Shown here: piece after piece, positions 52,674-62,180 of the stretch
Layout: every line of letters begins with the position of its first letter
Numbering within the stretch: position 1 is the stretch's first letter
From: [Clostridium] saccharolyticum WM1
GTDB taxonomy: Bacteria > Bacillota > Clostridia > Lachnospirales > Lachnospiraceae
Assembly: GCF_000144625.1 (NCBI RefSeq)
Contig: NC_014376.1
Coordinates: 3,534,001-3,598,000 of the forward strand
Direction: 5' to 3'
DNA: 64,000 bases
Notes under the pieces: generated by a model
The model's input: only the letters and a program-made list of their open reading frames with translations
Database searches by the model: none
Told to the model about the DNA's origin: nothing
Position numbers and translations under genes: made by a program

Positions 52674-54269
52674 CTAATATAAATGCTCTTCTTCCACCGC
52701 TAGTTTAAATTCCGTAGGAGTACAGCCATAAAACTTCTTAAAGCTGCTGGCAAAATACCTCTGGTTTTCATACCCGCACTGGTCTGCTACCTCCTGGATT
52801 TTCATGCTTGTTTTCTGGAGCAGCCTCCCGGCCCGTTCCATTCGCTTTCGGATCAAATATTCTCCAAAGCATTCCCCCGTATACTGCTTGAAAATCTGCC
52901 TGACATAGCTTGGACTGAAATGCACCTTTGCTGCCACTGCCTCTAAGTCCAGCTCCGTCTTATGCAGATCATTTTCCATGATCTGCTTCAATCGCTTCAC
53001 TACTGCCTCCGCCTTGGTTTCCTCTGAGTTTTCCCGTACCACCCGGCAGCATTTTTCAATATAGGAAGCCAGCATCTGGTTCATATCCATTAAGCTTCCG
53101 TAAGTAATCCGGTCCTGCATATAGGATAGTGGCTCCGTATCTGCCCGGTCATATCCATCCTGCTCCATATCATTCTGAATGGCATAAACCAGTTCCCCCA
53201 CAGATACGCCCACATAATCGTTCTTCCGGTTGGACAGGGAGGCATAACACTTCATCAGGCCGGAAAGCCCCGTAAGAGCCCCATCCTCCTGTCCGGCACG
53301 CACAGAAAGCCGGATCTGGTTTTTCCATTCCCGGATCTGGCTGCTGCTGGTTTCCTCCTTCCGGCTGTTTTCCTCTCCATAAAACAGGAATCTCTTAGCT
53401 GCGTCTAAGTTTCCCCGCCACACAGCCATGGCTTCCCGGTAAGAATCCGCCAGCCCTGTCTGACTCCGGTAAGCATGGCCAAGAGCTCCGTTCATCTGAA
53501 TATGGTAATACTTCTCCAGGCTTCCGCTGATTTTTTCTAAGCTAGCCCCGATCCTTTTAAGAAAATGCTCTTCATTTTCCCCGTCACCGAACCAGATGGC
53601 TGCCAGCTGGATCCCGTCAAAGCTGACCGCATACAGGCTGATTCCGGCAGAAAGATACCCTTCCCGTATGAGCATGAGAAATTCCTCCACATGCTCCTGC
53701 CTGCCAAAATCCCATGCTCCGCCTTCCATGCGGATCACTCCTGCTGCATAAAACCTGCCTTCCAGAATAAAGTCCGGTTCCTCTCCCCACTCCTTTCCCT
53801 TAAGGAGAGCCTTCAGTGCCTTTTCCCTGGCAAGACCAGCCCGGCTCTTGGCCTGTTCCTTTAACAGGCTCATGTTTTGCTGCAGCACCTTCTGGCTGTC
53901 CAGCTCCTGTATTACCTTTGTTAACACATCAGTCATTTCCCTGGGCAGAAAAGGCTTTAACAGATAATCCTTGACCCCAAGAGAAATGGCCTGCTTCGCA
54001 TAATCAAATTCATCGTAGCCGCTTATGACCACATTTTTACTGTAAAGCCCGGCTTCCTGAATCCTGCGGATCAATTCCAGGCCATTCATAAAGGGCATGG
54101 CAATGTCCGTAATGATAATATCCGGCTTATGGAGCAAGGCTTCCCTAAGCCCTTCCTCTCCGTCCCCTGCCACCGCAACCACATCCACTTCCAGTGCGGA
54201 ATTCTGGATGTTTCTCACCAGTAAGTCTCTGACATAGTCCTCGTCATCTGCGATCAATATACGGTACAT
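52674..54269 (-). CDS. YesN-type response regulator with AraC output domain
   Basis: About 531 residues. The receiver domain has its acidic pocket in 'RILIADDEDYV', the phosphorylated Asp in 'DIIITDIAMPFMNGLEL' and the Lys in 'YLLKPF'. A long middle region precedes a C-terminal AraC HTH pair ('LDLEAVAAKVHFSPSYVRQIFKQYTGECFGEYLIRKRMERAGRLLQKTSMKIQEVADQCGYENQRYFASSFKKFYGCTPTEFK'). It probably activates the lyase and ABC genes in response to the partner kinase. ATG at 54269 overlaps the kinase stop (TGATG); a GTG one codon earlier is possible. Confidence 0.93.
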   Translation of the reverse strand: MYRILIADDEDYVRDLLVRNIQNSALEVDVVAVAGDGEEGLREALLHKPDIIITDIAMPFMNGLELIRRIQEAGLYSKNVVISGYDEFDYAKQAISLGVKDYLLKPFLPREMTDVLTKVIQELDSQKVLQQNMSLLKEQAKSRAGLAREKALKALLKGKEWGEEPDFILEGRFYAAGVIRMEGGAWDFGRQEHVEEFLMLIREGYLSAGISLYAVSFDGIQLAAIWFGDGENEEHFLKRIGASLEKISGSLEKYYHIQMNGALGHAYRSQTGLADSYREAMAVWRGNLDAAKRFLFYGEENSRKEETSSSQIREWKNQIRLSVRAGQEDGALTGLSGLMKCYASLSNRKNDYVGVSVGELVYAIQNDMEQDGYDRADTEPLSYMQDRITYGSLMDMNQMLASYIEKCCRVVRENSEETKAEAVVKRLKQIMENDLHKTELDLEAVAAKVHFSPSYVRQIFKQYTGECFGEYLIRKRMERAGRLLQKTSMKIQEVADQCGYENQRYFASSFKKFYGCTPTEFKLAVEEEHLY

Positions 54270-56092
54270 CACTCCACCTCCCCCGGCATTGCCGGAATCC
54301 TAAGGACCGCTTTTGTCCAATGTCCGAAGCTGCTTTCATAATGCAGTCCATAGTCTTTTCCATAAAACAGCCGGATCCTTTCATTGACATTGTAAATGCC
54401 ATAGCCTGCTTCACAGTCCGTTCCGCCCTTTTTTAAGGTCTCATTGATAAAAGCAAGCTTTTCTTCCGGAATCCCTGCCCCATTGTCCCAAACTGCAAGC
54501 TCTGCAACCGTTTCTTTTCCGGCTCCTTCCTCACTGACAGATATTCTTATAATACCTGCTCCCTGTTTCTCTTTGATTCCGTGATAAATAGAATTTTCAG
54601 CAAGGGGCTGCAAAACCAATTTTATCATGCGAAAGTCCAGACATCGGTCATTTACATGGATTTCATAGCTGAAACGGGAATGATACCGGATGCTCTGGAT
54701 TTCCAGATAGCTTGTCACATGCTCCAGCTCTTCCCCAAGGGAGATCACCTCGGCGCCCTTGCTTAATCCAATCCTGAAAAACTTTCCCAGAGAATTGGAT
54801 AGGATGCTGATTTCTTCTGCCCCCTGATCAGCGGCCTGCCAGGTGATGGCATTTAAGGTATTATAGAGAAAATGAGGATTGATCTGAGCCTGCAGGGCAT
54901 TTAACTCGGCTTTGCGCTTCTGCTTCTGAACTTCAGCCACATAATCCCGTTCCCGCTTTAACTCCTCAATGGTCTCCCCCTGTTTCCTCACCAGGCTCTG
55001 GATCTCTCCGATCATATAGTTAAAGGACTTTGCCAGGCTGCCTACCTCATCCTTGTAGGGATAGAAAAAGCGGACTCCCAAGTCTCCTTTTTCCACACAG
55101 CTCATACGCTTTTCCAGCCTTCTTAAGGAATCCGTCATCTGGTGGGACAACAGCAGGATAACCGTTACTCCTATTAAGAATATGACTCCCATGATTTCAA
55201 AAATCGTGTTTCTTAAAATGTTTAAGCTTCCCAATAAGCTCTGCCTTGATTTCAGTCCATAGATCTGCCAGCCGTTTTCCTTCAGCCGCTCATAGGTGAC
55301 CAGATAGGAATCACCTTCGTACTGATAATCGCTGGTAATGACATTGCTCCCCTCTTCCCTGGCCTCCGACAGCTTCATCAGTTCTGCCTGGTCCATATCA
55401 GGGGAACCTGTCATAATATTTCCTGTCTCATCCAAAATAAGTATTTTATCGAAAAACTCGTATTTTCCCTCCAAAAGACGTTCCAGCTCTGTTTTCTTTA
55501 ACTGGATCACCAGATATTCCATTCCCACATAGCCCTGAACGCTGAACTGCCAAACGCAGGGGATAACCTGGTCATTGTCCTGAAATATTTCATCTTTCCA
55601 TACCGGGAACCAGCGGATGGCCCCGCCTCCGCTTTCTTGATAGCTTTTGTAAAAAACGGATTCCTTAAAATCAAACTCCCAGTTTCTCATGCGGACATAA
55701 TTATCAAAGCTTCCTTTATCCGTATAAATGTAGGTGGAGTGAATCAGCCCCTCCCCGGTCTCAAAGTCTCTCATAAAGTCCGGAATGGTTCCCAGGGCTT
55801 TCACCAGATTGATGTCATTGGGATTATTGAGGTAATCGGAAAAGGTTACCACAAAGGTATAATTGGTCAGCATTCCCTTGGCCCTCTGGTTAATGACCCC
55901 CAGCCGTAAGCCTAAGGTGTCCACGATCTGGGCCAGAACATCCTCTGCCCCCACTTTAAAATTTTCTTCAATATCATTGGAGGCGTATCGGTAATAGGAT
56001 AATCCGCTGATGGCGGTAGTAAAGAAAAACATGATCCCAAACAGCCAGATGATCTTGCTGCGGAACCTTAAATTGTTAAAAAATTTCTTCAT
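54269..56092 (-). CDS. YesM-type sensor histidine kinase
   Basis: 607 residues. Membrane helix near 15-30, an extracellular sensor domain to about 295, a second helix, then HAMP ('RRLEKRMSCVEKGDLGVRFFYPYKDEVGSLAKSFNYM'). A His kinase domain follows, with the phosphorylated His in 'LQAQINPHFLYNTLNAITWQA' and an HATPase_c domain ('AENSIYHGI', 'DNGAGIPEEKL', 'GYGIYNVNERIRLFYG'). It senses an extracellular sugar, perhaps together with the binding protein. It is co-transcribed with its YesN partner. Confidence 0.93.
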   Translation of the reverse strand: MKKFFNNLRFRSKIIWLFGIMFFFTTAISGLSYYRYASNDIEENFKVGAEDVLAQIVDTLGLRLGVINQRAKGMLTNYTFVVTFSDYLNNPNDINLVKALGTIPDFMRDFETGEGLIHSTYIYTDKGSFDNYVRMRNWEFDFKESVFYKSYQESGGGAIRWFPVWKDEIFQDNDQVIPCVWQFSVQGYVGMEYLVIQLKKTELERLLEGKYEFFDKILILDETGNIMTGSPDMDQAELMKLSEAREEGSNVITSDYQYEGDSYLVTYERLKENGWQIYGLKSRQSLLGSLNILRNTIFEIMGVIFLIGVTVILLLSHQMTDSLRRLEKRMSCVEKGDLGVRFFYPYKDEVGSLAKSFNYMIGEIQSLVRKQGETIEELKRERDYVAEVQKQKRKAELNALQAQINPHFLYNTLNAITWQAADQGAEEISILSNSLGKFFRIGLSKGAEVISLGEELEHVTSYLEIQSIRYHSRFSYEIHVNDRCLDFRMIKLVLQPLAENSIYHGIKEKQGAGIIRISVSEEGAGKETVAELAVWDNGAGIPEEKLAFINETLKKGGTDCEAGYGIYNVNERIRLFYGKDYGLHYESSFGHWTKAVLRIPAMPGEVE

Positions 56093-56156
56093 GCTTTCCT
56101 CCCGGTTTCCTGCTCGTCTGCTTTTTACCAGTATATCACAGGATACGCCCTTTTTT

Positions 56157-57020
56157 CTATCCCTTTACCGCACCTGCCGTAAGGCCTGCAATGAACTGCC
56201 GGTTCGCAAACAAATAGACGATCAGGATGGGGATGATGGCGATGGAAGCTCCCGCCAGCATAATGTGCCACTCGGCTGCTGCGTTGACAGAATATTTCAG
56301 CTGGACAACCGCCACGGTAAGAGTCTGAAGCCTTGGCATGGAAATGGTCATGATCAGGCTGGTGATATAATCATTCCAGGCATTCCGGAAAGAAAACAGG
56401 GCGACTACTGCCAGAATTGGCTTGCTTAAGGGCAGAATGACCCGGGAATAAACTCCGTATAAGCTGCAGCCGTCAATTATGGCTGCTTCATCCAGTTCTT
56501 TGGGGATCCCCTTGGTAAATCCCATGACCAGAAAAACATTGGTGGCCTGCCCACCTGTAAGGGCCACAATCAGGGCTAATATGGACTTATTTAACTGAAA
56601 TGCCCGCAGTAATTCGTAAATCGGATATAAGGTAACCGAACCTAAGGATACGAACATCATGGATAAGTAAAGGGCCAGGAGTACCTTTTTTCCAGCAAAC
56701 TCTCTTCTGGCCAGAATAAAACCGGCCAGAGAACAGGTAACCACAGCCAGAAGGGTAACGGAAACGCTGACCAGGATGCTGTTAAATGTGTATTTTGTAA
56801 AGTCTGCCTGAATAAACGCCTGGTAATAATTTTCAAAATGCCATTCCTTAGGGAAAAAACCTCCTCCCTGGGTCAGCTCTGCATTGGTTTTTAAGGACCC
56901 AAGCACCGTATAAATAACCGGATAAAGGGTAAATACAATCATAATTACAAGAAATAACCATTTTCCAGCCATAGGAAACCAGGCGGCCTTTGATATGTGT
57001 TTCTTATTCCAGTTTTTCAT
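56157..57020 (-). CDS. Sugar ABC transporter permease, MalG type
   Basis: 287 residues with six membrane helices and the EAA loop 'ELDEAAIIDGCSLYGVYSRVILPLSKPILAVVALFSFRNAWNDY'. It forms the membrane channel with the adjacent MalF-type subunit. AAGGAGG lies before the ATG. It is 12 bp after the partner permease. The ATP-binding subunit is not in the window, as is common for CUT1 systems with a shared MsmK-type ATPase. Confidence 0.93.
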   Translation of the reverse strand: MKNWNKKHISKAAWFPMAGKWLFLVIMIVFTLYPVIYTVLGSLKTNAELTQGGGFFPKEWHFENYYQAFIQADFTKYTFNSILVSVSVTLLAVVTCSLAGFILARREFAGKKVLLALYLSMMFVSLGSVTLYPIYELLRAFQLNKSILALIVALTGGQATNVFLVMGFTKGIPKELDEAAIIDGCSLYGVYSRVILPLSKPILAVVALFSFRNAWNDYITSLIMTISMPRLQTLTVAVVQLKYSVNAAAEWHIMLAGASIAIIPILIVYLFANRQFIAGLTAGAVKG

Positions 57021-57032
57021 GCTGCCGCCTCC

Positions 57033-57971
57033 TTAATAGATATCATCCAGTTTTTTAGATATCTGCAGATATCCAACCGTTACAAGACCTGCAATCACTG
57101 CGGATACGACGCTGACCGCAGCACCGTACCCGTATTGGGGGACCGTTGCCTCAGCCGCCGATATGGGGAAGAAGTAACGGTATCCGTACAGGGACATGAC
57201 CATGGTGGCATTGTTTGGCCCTCCCTCGGTTAAGACCATTACATTGGTAATGTCGTGAAATGCTGAGGTGATGGCCAGCATAAGAATAATTTTTAAGATT
57301 GGCCCGAGCATGGGAATGATGATGTACCAGATGGTCTGAAGTCTTCCGGCCCCGTCAATCCTTGCGCTTTCTAAGGCCTCTCCGGATACCTGCTGAATTC
57401 CTGCTATAAAATACACCATGTAATTGCCCACGCCGCCCCAGACCGCCGTCAGGATCAGGGTTTTCATGGCATGCTCTTTTCCCAGCCAGTTAATGGGCCT
57501 TTGTATGAGACCGGCTGCCGTCAGATACTGGTTGACCTCCCCATTATAGGCATTGAATAGCAGATAAAACACCAGTCCCATGACCGCGGAGCTCATAATA
57601 GTAGGCAGAAAAATAATGCTCTGTGCGGCACCATTCCCCCGTTTTTGCTGATTTAAGAGAAACGCCAGGAAAAAGGCCAGAGGAAGGATAATAAACACCT
57701 TTCCGAAACCATAGGTAAAGGTATGGACCACACTTTCCCAATAAACCTTATCCCGGAACACCCTGGCCAGATTCCCAAGGCCGACAAATCTTGGTACACC
57801 GGTTCCATAACCCCCGTACTGGTAAAACACATATTTTAAGGTCCACACCACCGGATAGAGGGAACAGACGGTGAACAAAATTAAGTTGGGCAGCATAAAC
57901 GAATAGGCCTGCAGGTTTTTTTTCACTGTTTTACTGTCTGGCAGGACACTTCTGCTATTCCAGTCTTTCAT
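57033..57971 (-). CDS. Sugar ABC transporter permease, MalF/UgpA type
   Basis: About 312 residues, six helices, EAA loop 'ISGEALESARIDGAGRLQTIWYIIIPMLGPILKIILMLAITSAFHD'-like (written in the protein as 'QVSGEALESARIDGAG'). It pairs with the MalG-type subunit. The ATG at 57971 is chosen because AAAGGAG is 7 bases before it; an ATG two codons earlier is too close to that site. Confidence 0.92.
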   Translation of the reverse strand: MKDWNSRSVLPDSKTVKKNLQAYSFMLPNLILFTVCSLYPVVWTLKYVFYQYGGYGTGVPRFVGLGNLARVFRDKVYWESVVHTFTYGFGKVFIILPLAFFLAFLLNQQKRGNGAAQSIIFLPTIMSSAVMGLVFYLLFNAYNGEVNQYLTAAGLIQRPINWLGKEHAMKTLILTAVWGGVGNYMVYFIAGIQQVSGEALESARIDGAGRLQTIWYIIIPMLGPILKIILMLAITSAFHDITNVMVLTEGGPNNATMVMSLYGYRYFFPISAAEATVPQYGYGAAVSVVSAVIAGLVTVGYLQISKKLDDIY

Positions 57972-57995
57972 CTGCATACTCCTTTCTTTTCAAAG

Positions 57996-58025
57996 AAAGA
58001 GGGGCCTCGCTTGCGCCCCTCTTTT
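57996..58025 (-). other. Hairpin between the binding protein and permease genes
   Basis: AAAGAGGGGC / GCCCCTCTTT with a 9-base loop, followed on the minus strand by TTTCTTTG. It probably reduces read-through into the permeases so that the binding protein is made in excess, or stabilises its mRNA. Confidence 0.7.
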
Positions 58026-58030
58026 AAAAA

Positions 58031-59473
58031 TTACTGTAACGTTGGATTCATCGGGTCATAGTTTTCAATCTTTACTTCATGACCGCTTCCGTTTTTCACT
58101 GCTTCCTGATACGCTTGATTGTAACGGTCCGTTAAATCCTTTAAGGTAGATTCAATATCCGCATCTCCGTAATAAATGGATTCGCAGGTTTTATACATAT
58201 CCTCACCTTCCACCACCATACCCGATGCAAAAGCACTGTGAGGAGGCTTTGGAAGGAGTGCATCCATGTCGCTGATAAGCAGCCACTTTTTATTCTGGAA
58301 ATCTTCGCTTGGCTTTGCCTTTCCAATAACGCTTGGAAGGATGCTAACGCCAAATCCGCCTTCGTAATATCCGATCAAATAATCCTCATTTGCAAAAATA
58401 TCCTTATAAACCTGAAATGCCTTTTCTACGTTAGGACTCTTGGCATTTAACACATAGCTTCCGGTACCGGTAAAATACTGCTTTCCTGTGGTCTTTCCGC
58501 CAACGGTAGGAATGGGAACACAGTCCCATTTGGAAGATTCCATTGGGAACTGGTTCTGGTATACCCCTGGCTCTGCATGGCTGTAGGACATATACATACC
58601 GATCTTGCCGGCAGCAAACTGGGTTCTTAATGGGTCGATATCCAGGGATTCACATCCAGGAAAGGCACATTCATCAGAAAGCAGTTCCTTCCAGAGCTTT
58701 AAAGTATCTGCCCACTGGGTAAAGTCATATTCTCCCTTTGCAAAATCGTATCCCCGGACCAGTCCTGTCTCTCTCTCCAAGCCGATGCACATAGAACGCT
58801 GCAGGCCGGAACTGGCGCTTTTCATGTTTTCTGCAAATCCATAAATTCCTTCTTTGGATAATTGGGAATTGATTCTTTTGGCATACTCCACCATCTCTTC
58901 CAGGGTTTTTGGCGGTTCCGTGATTCCTACCCGTTCAAAGATCTCTTTGTTATAGAAAAGACGGCAGGTGGTTCCGCTGGTTGGTATGAAATACAGCTTT
59001 CCATCCAATTCATTGTAACCGGGATAAATCACGGACTTAAAATATTCTTTCATATCAGAGTCCATGTAATCATATAGGTCTGCCCACTGCCCTTCGTTTA
59101 CATATTTATCAAACATTTGCTCCTGCTGTACCAAAATATCGGGAAGCTCCCCGCTTTGTACCGCCATATCAATGGCCTGTACATAATTATCCGTATAAAG
59201 CTGGTAATCCACCTGAATGTTATCGGTATTATTGGTATTGTATTCATCAACCTTTTTTTGAACATAGGTGGCGTCATGCCGGTCTTTGGACCAGACCTTA
59301 ATAACCGTCTTCGCCCCACCTGCTGACTGGGTCTGCTCCGTTCCTGCCTGGGCAGTGGTCTGTCCTCCTGCTGCCGCTGTTGTTGCATTTGTCTTGCCCC
59401 CTGAACATCCGGCCAGTGTTCCTGCTGTCATCAGTCCTGCCATCAGAATGCAGCTTAATTTCTTTAATTTCAT
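58031..59473 (-). CDS. Sugar ABC transporter substrate-binding lipoprotein
   Basis: 480 residues. The signal peptide ends in the lipobox 'LAGC' near residue 22 ('LAGLMTAGTLAGCSGGKTN'). A Thr/Ala/Gln linker is followed by a SBP_bac_1 type fold ('KTVIKVWSKDRHDATYVQKKVDEYN', 'LYFIPTSGTTCRLFYNKEIFERVGITEPPKTLEEM'). It captures an oligosaccharide outside the cell. GGGAGG lies before the ATG. It is the first gene of the transporter run and is divergent from blaI. Confidence 0.93.
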   Translation of the reverse strand: MKLKKLSCILMAGLMTAGTLAGCSGGKTNATTAAAGGQTTAQAGTEQTQSAGGAKTVIKVWSKDRHDATYVQKKVDEYNTNNTDNIQVDYQLYTDNYVQAIDMAVQSGELPDILVQQEQMFDKYVNEGQWADLYDYMDSDMKEYFKSVIYPGYNELDGKLYFIPTSGTTCRLFYNKEIFERVGITEPPKTLEEMVEYAKRINSQLSKEGIYGFAENMKSASSGLQRSMCIGLERETGLVRGYDFAKGEYDFTQWADTLKLWKELLSDECAFPGCESLDIDPLRTQFAAGKIGMYMSYSHAEPGVYQNQFPMESSKWDCVPIPTVGGKTTGKQYFTGTGSYVLNAKSPNVEKAFQVYKDIFANEDYLIGYYEGGFGVSILPSVIGKAKPSEDFQNKKWLLISDMDALLPKPPHSAFASGMVVEGEDMYKTCESIYYGDADIESTLKDLTDRYNQAYQEAVKNGSGHEVKIENYDPMNPTLQ

Positions 59474-59626
59474 CCCTTTAACCTCCCATATTTGTTTATG
59501 GATTTATTTTACGGAAAAACAGATGTTAAGTAAATGCAATATCTGACGGTTGCATGTTTAAAATCGGTTTATATTTTCATTCTATCAACTTCGGAGTAAA
59601 CAGCCTCCCCGACAAATCCTCCCCCA

Positions 59627-59674
59627 TTGACATACCGGCTTCCTGCTCTTATAATATTTTTATTACAAATGTAA
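59627..59674 (+). promoter_or_regulatory. blaI-blaR1 promoter with BlaI operator
   Basis: Perfect consensus TTGACA (59627-59632), 17-base spacer, TATAAT (59650-59655). Immediately after it, TTACAAATGTAA (59663-59674) contains the BlaI/MecI half-sites TACA and TGTA two bases apart. A repressor bound here would block the start of transcription, giving autoregulation of the pair. Confidence 0.85.
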
Positions 59675-59690
59675 GAACAGGAGACCGCAT

Positions 59691-60074
59691 ATGAACCATC
59701 TTCCGCAAATATCCGAAGCAGAATATGAGGTAATGAAGGTGTTATGGAATGATGCCCCCATCAGTACCAACGAAGTGACGGACAAACTGACGAAGACTAC
59801 CAGCTGGAACCCAAAGACCATTCACACACTCTTAAAAAGACTGGTCCAAAAGGGGGCCGTCACCTACCGGAAGGAAGGCCGTGTTTTCGTCTATACTCCT
59901 CTTGTGGAAAAAAAAGAATATTTAAAGAAAGAAAATGATCACTTTTTAGACCGTTTTTACAATGGAAAGATCTCCGGTATGGTGACCAGCTATATAAACA
60001 GTGACCATATATCAAAGGAGGACTTGGCAGAGTTAAGAAGGCTTCTTCTGGGCGGCCAGGAGGAGGAACTCTGA
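59691..60074 (+). CDS. blaI: BlaI/MecI-family repressor
   Basis: 127 residues with the winged helix of BlaI ('PQISEAEYEVMKVLWNDAPISTNEVTDKLTKTTSWNPKTIHTLLKRLVQKGAVTYRKEGRVFVYTPLV'). The cleavage-prone helix and C-terminal dimer helices are present. It represses its own operon until the sensor signals. Its stop overlaps the next start in TGATG, so the two are co-translated. A short AGGAG lies before the ATG. Confidence 0.93.
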   Translation: MNHLPQISEAEYEVMKVLWNDAPISTNEVTDKLTKTTSWNPKTIHTLLKRLVQKGAVTYRKEGRVFVYTPLVEKKEYLKKENDHFLDRFYNGKISGMVTSYINSDHISKEDLAELRRLLLGGQEEEL

Positions 60075-61873
60075 TGATACCTCATTCTTATATGATACGC
60101 CTTTGTCTTAACAGCATCGTCCTGACCGTCCTTCTGGCGGCTATCCTGCTGGCCAGAAAAGCATTCAAACATCAGTTGACACCGAGAATCCGGTACCATC
60201 TGTGGTTTTTATTTCTGTTTGTGCTGGCTGTCCCGTTTGTTCCCTGTTCTGTAATGTTTCCCGGATGTGCAGTTAAGCTGCTGCAGTTTTTAGGCGGCTC
60301 CTTTTCCTCCGGGAATACCGGAACCATAGGGGCTGCCTATCAAACCGCGGCGTCCACCGAATATATCCTTCAGGACTTTTCTGTTTCCGTAAGCCGTGCT
60401 GCGCCTCCGGCCCTTCCCTCTGTCTTAACCGGAATCTGGATGGCCGGCATGGGATTCATGGCCGGATTTAACATTTACTCCTGTCAGAAAATCAGGCAGC
60501 TGAAAAAGTCCTCTCTTCCTCTTCAGAACAAGGAGGTACGGGACTTATTTAAAAAATGCAGGGAAGAATCGGGTATAAAAAAAGAAATTCCGGTCTACAG
60601 CAGTGCTTATATCTCCTCTCCCATTGCCGCCGGATTATGGAAGCCCTGCATCATCGTTCCCATTCATATGCTTTCCGAGCTTTCCCAAAAGGAGATCCGT
60701 TATATCCTTCTCCATGAGCTTATACACTGCAAACACAAGGATCTTCTGGTAAACAGGCTTATGGCCCTGGCACAGATCATTTACTGGTTCCATCCCCTTG
60801 TCTGGTTTGCCTTCAGGGAAATGCGAAGCGACCGGGAGATCGCCTGCGATTCATCGGTCTTATCCATGCTGGAACCGGACAGCTACTTCGATTATGGAAG
60901 CACGCTGATCAATTTTGCAGAAAAAATATCCCTTTTTTCCTATTCCGCTGCCAGAATCGGCGGTTCAAAGAAAGAAATTAAAAAACGCATCTTAAACATT
61001 GCCTGCTACCGCAGGGAATCCAGGTGGTATCAGGTGAAAAGCAGAATTCTCTTCACCGTGATCACCGTCGTGGTGCTTGGTTGTACACCGGTGCTGTCTG
61101 CAGATGCCTACACCGGTTCCCAATATGTTTTTGCTTCAGACAATGTGACAGAGCTGGATTTAACCTCCTATTTCTGCGGATACAAAGGCAGCTTTGTTCT
61201 GTATGAGCTGAATTCAGACCAATACTGCATTTACAACCGGGAAGCCGGAACAAGAAGAGTTTCTCCGGATTCCACTTATAAGATCTACAGTGCTTTAGCC
61301 GCTCTGGAACATGGATCCATAACACCGGAAGCCTCCCTGCGTTCCTGGGATGGGACCAGCTATCCTTTTAATTCCTGGAATCACGACCAGACTCTTGACT
61401 CTGCCATGGAGCATTCGGTGAACTGGTATTTTACTGCCCTGGACGAAAAAACCGGGCTTCCCCGTTTAAAACAATGTCTGGACTCCATAAGTTATGGCAA
61501 CAGGGACTTATCCGGCGGCCTGGGGCGTTACTGGCTGGAGTCTTCTTTAAAGATTTCACCGGTGGAGCAGGTGAAGCTTTTGGCCCGTTTCTGCCAGGAC
61601 AAGCTTCCCTTCCGTCAGGAAACTATAAAAGCAGTAAAAGAATCCATATTCCTCTCTTCCTCCAAGGGTGCTTCCCTGTACGGAAAAACAGGAACAGGAA
61701 CTGTGGATGGGGAAAATGTGAATGGCTGGTTCATCGGGTTTGTGGAGAGCGGGGGGGAAACCTATGTGTTTGCAACCAATATTCAGGGGGAAGCACAGGC
61801 GAACGGTACTACGGCGGGAAAAATTACAATGGATATTTTAAATGATAGAGAAATTTATACTCAGTTGCCATAA
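60074..61873 (+). CDS. blaR1: BlaR1/MecR1-type beta-lactam sensor protease
   Basis: 599 residues. Four membrane helices surround an M56 zinc protease domain with 'LLHELIHCKHKDLL' (HExxH) near residue 218 and the distant Glu in 'REIACDSSVL'. The C-terminal extracellular penicillin-binding domain (from about 350) carries all class D motifs: 'STYK' (acylated Ser), 'SVN' and 'KTGTG'. Beta-lactam acylation of this Ser activates the protease, which leads to BlaI loss. The full sensor and repressor are intact, but no beta-lactamase or PBP2a gene lies in the window. Confidence 0.93.
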   Translation: MIPHSYMIRLCLNSIVLTVLLAAILLARKAFKHQLTPRIRYHLWFLFLFVLAVPFVPCSVMFPGCAVKLLQFLGGSFSSGNTGTIGAAYQTAASTEYILQDFSVSVSRAAPPALPSVLTGIWMAGMGFMAGFNIYSCQKIRQLKKSSLPLQNKEVRDLFKKCREESGIKKEIPVYSSAYISSPIAAGLWKPCIIVPIHMLSELSQKEIRYILLHELIHCKHKDLLVNRLMALAQIIYWFHPLVWFAFREMRSDREIACDSSVLSMLEPDSYFDYGSTLINFAEKISLFSYSAARIGGSKKEIKKRILNIACYRRESRWYQVKSRILFTVITVVVLGCTPVLSADAYTGSQYVFASDNVTELDLTSYFCGYKGSFVLYELNSDQYCIYNREAGTRRVSPDSTYKIYSALAALEHGSITPEASLRSWDGTSYPFNSWNHDQTLDSAMEHSVNWYFTALDEKTGLPRLKQCLDSISYGNRDLSGGLGRYWLESSLKISPVEQVKLLARFCQDKLPFRQETIKAVKESIFLSSSKGASLYGKTGTGTVDGENVNGWFIGFVESGGETYVFATNIQGEAQANGTTAGKITMDILNDREIYTQLP

Positions 61874-61876
61874 AAA

Positions 61877-61921
61877 TGCTGCCGTACCGGTGAAATCAGA
61901 CCGGTGCGGCAGCACTTTGTT
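61877..61921 (+). terminator. Terminator of blaR1
   Basis: A 15-bp stem TGCTGCCGTACCGGT / ACCGGTGCGGCAGCA (one mismatch) with an 8-base loop and a T-rich tail, directly after blaR1. Confidence 0.9.
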
Positions 61922-62180
61922 TTCCTAAAAAGTGGGGTTTTCCTTGGCTTTGTAGGGGGAATCAGTATTGTCCATTGTATCCTTTGCTTTAACTCCGATA
62001 GGTAATAAATCACATAAAAATCTACCACTATGTATATACATCCTTTATACTTTTCTCAATGTAACCACCTTCTTAATTTTAATTTTTGCCCATAATCTTT
62101 TTAACGAAGTAGTAAATGACTTTAAGATACTTACATCTTTGATTCTTGATATGTGGGATAGTCATCACTTTAAATCTAAT
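61922..62180. other. AT-rich gap after the RHS gene
   Basis: About 260 bp between the blaR1 terminator and the end of the RHS gene. No minus-strand frame follows the RHS stop, so no immunity gene is seen where one is expected. Confidence 0.5.
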
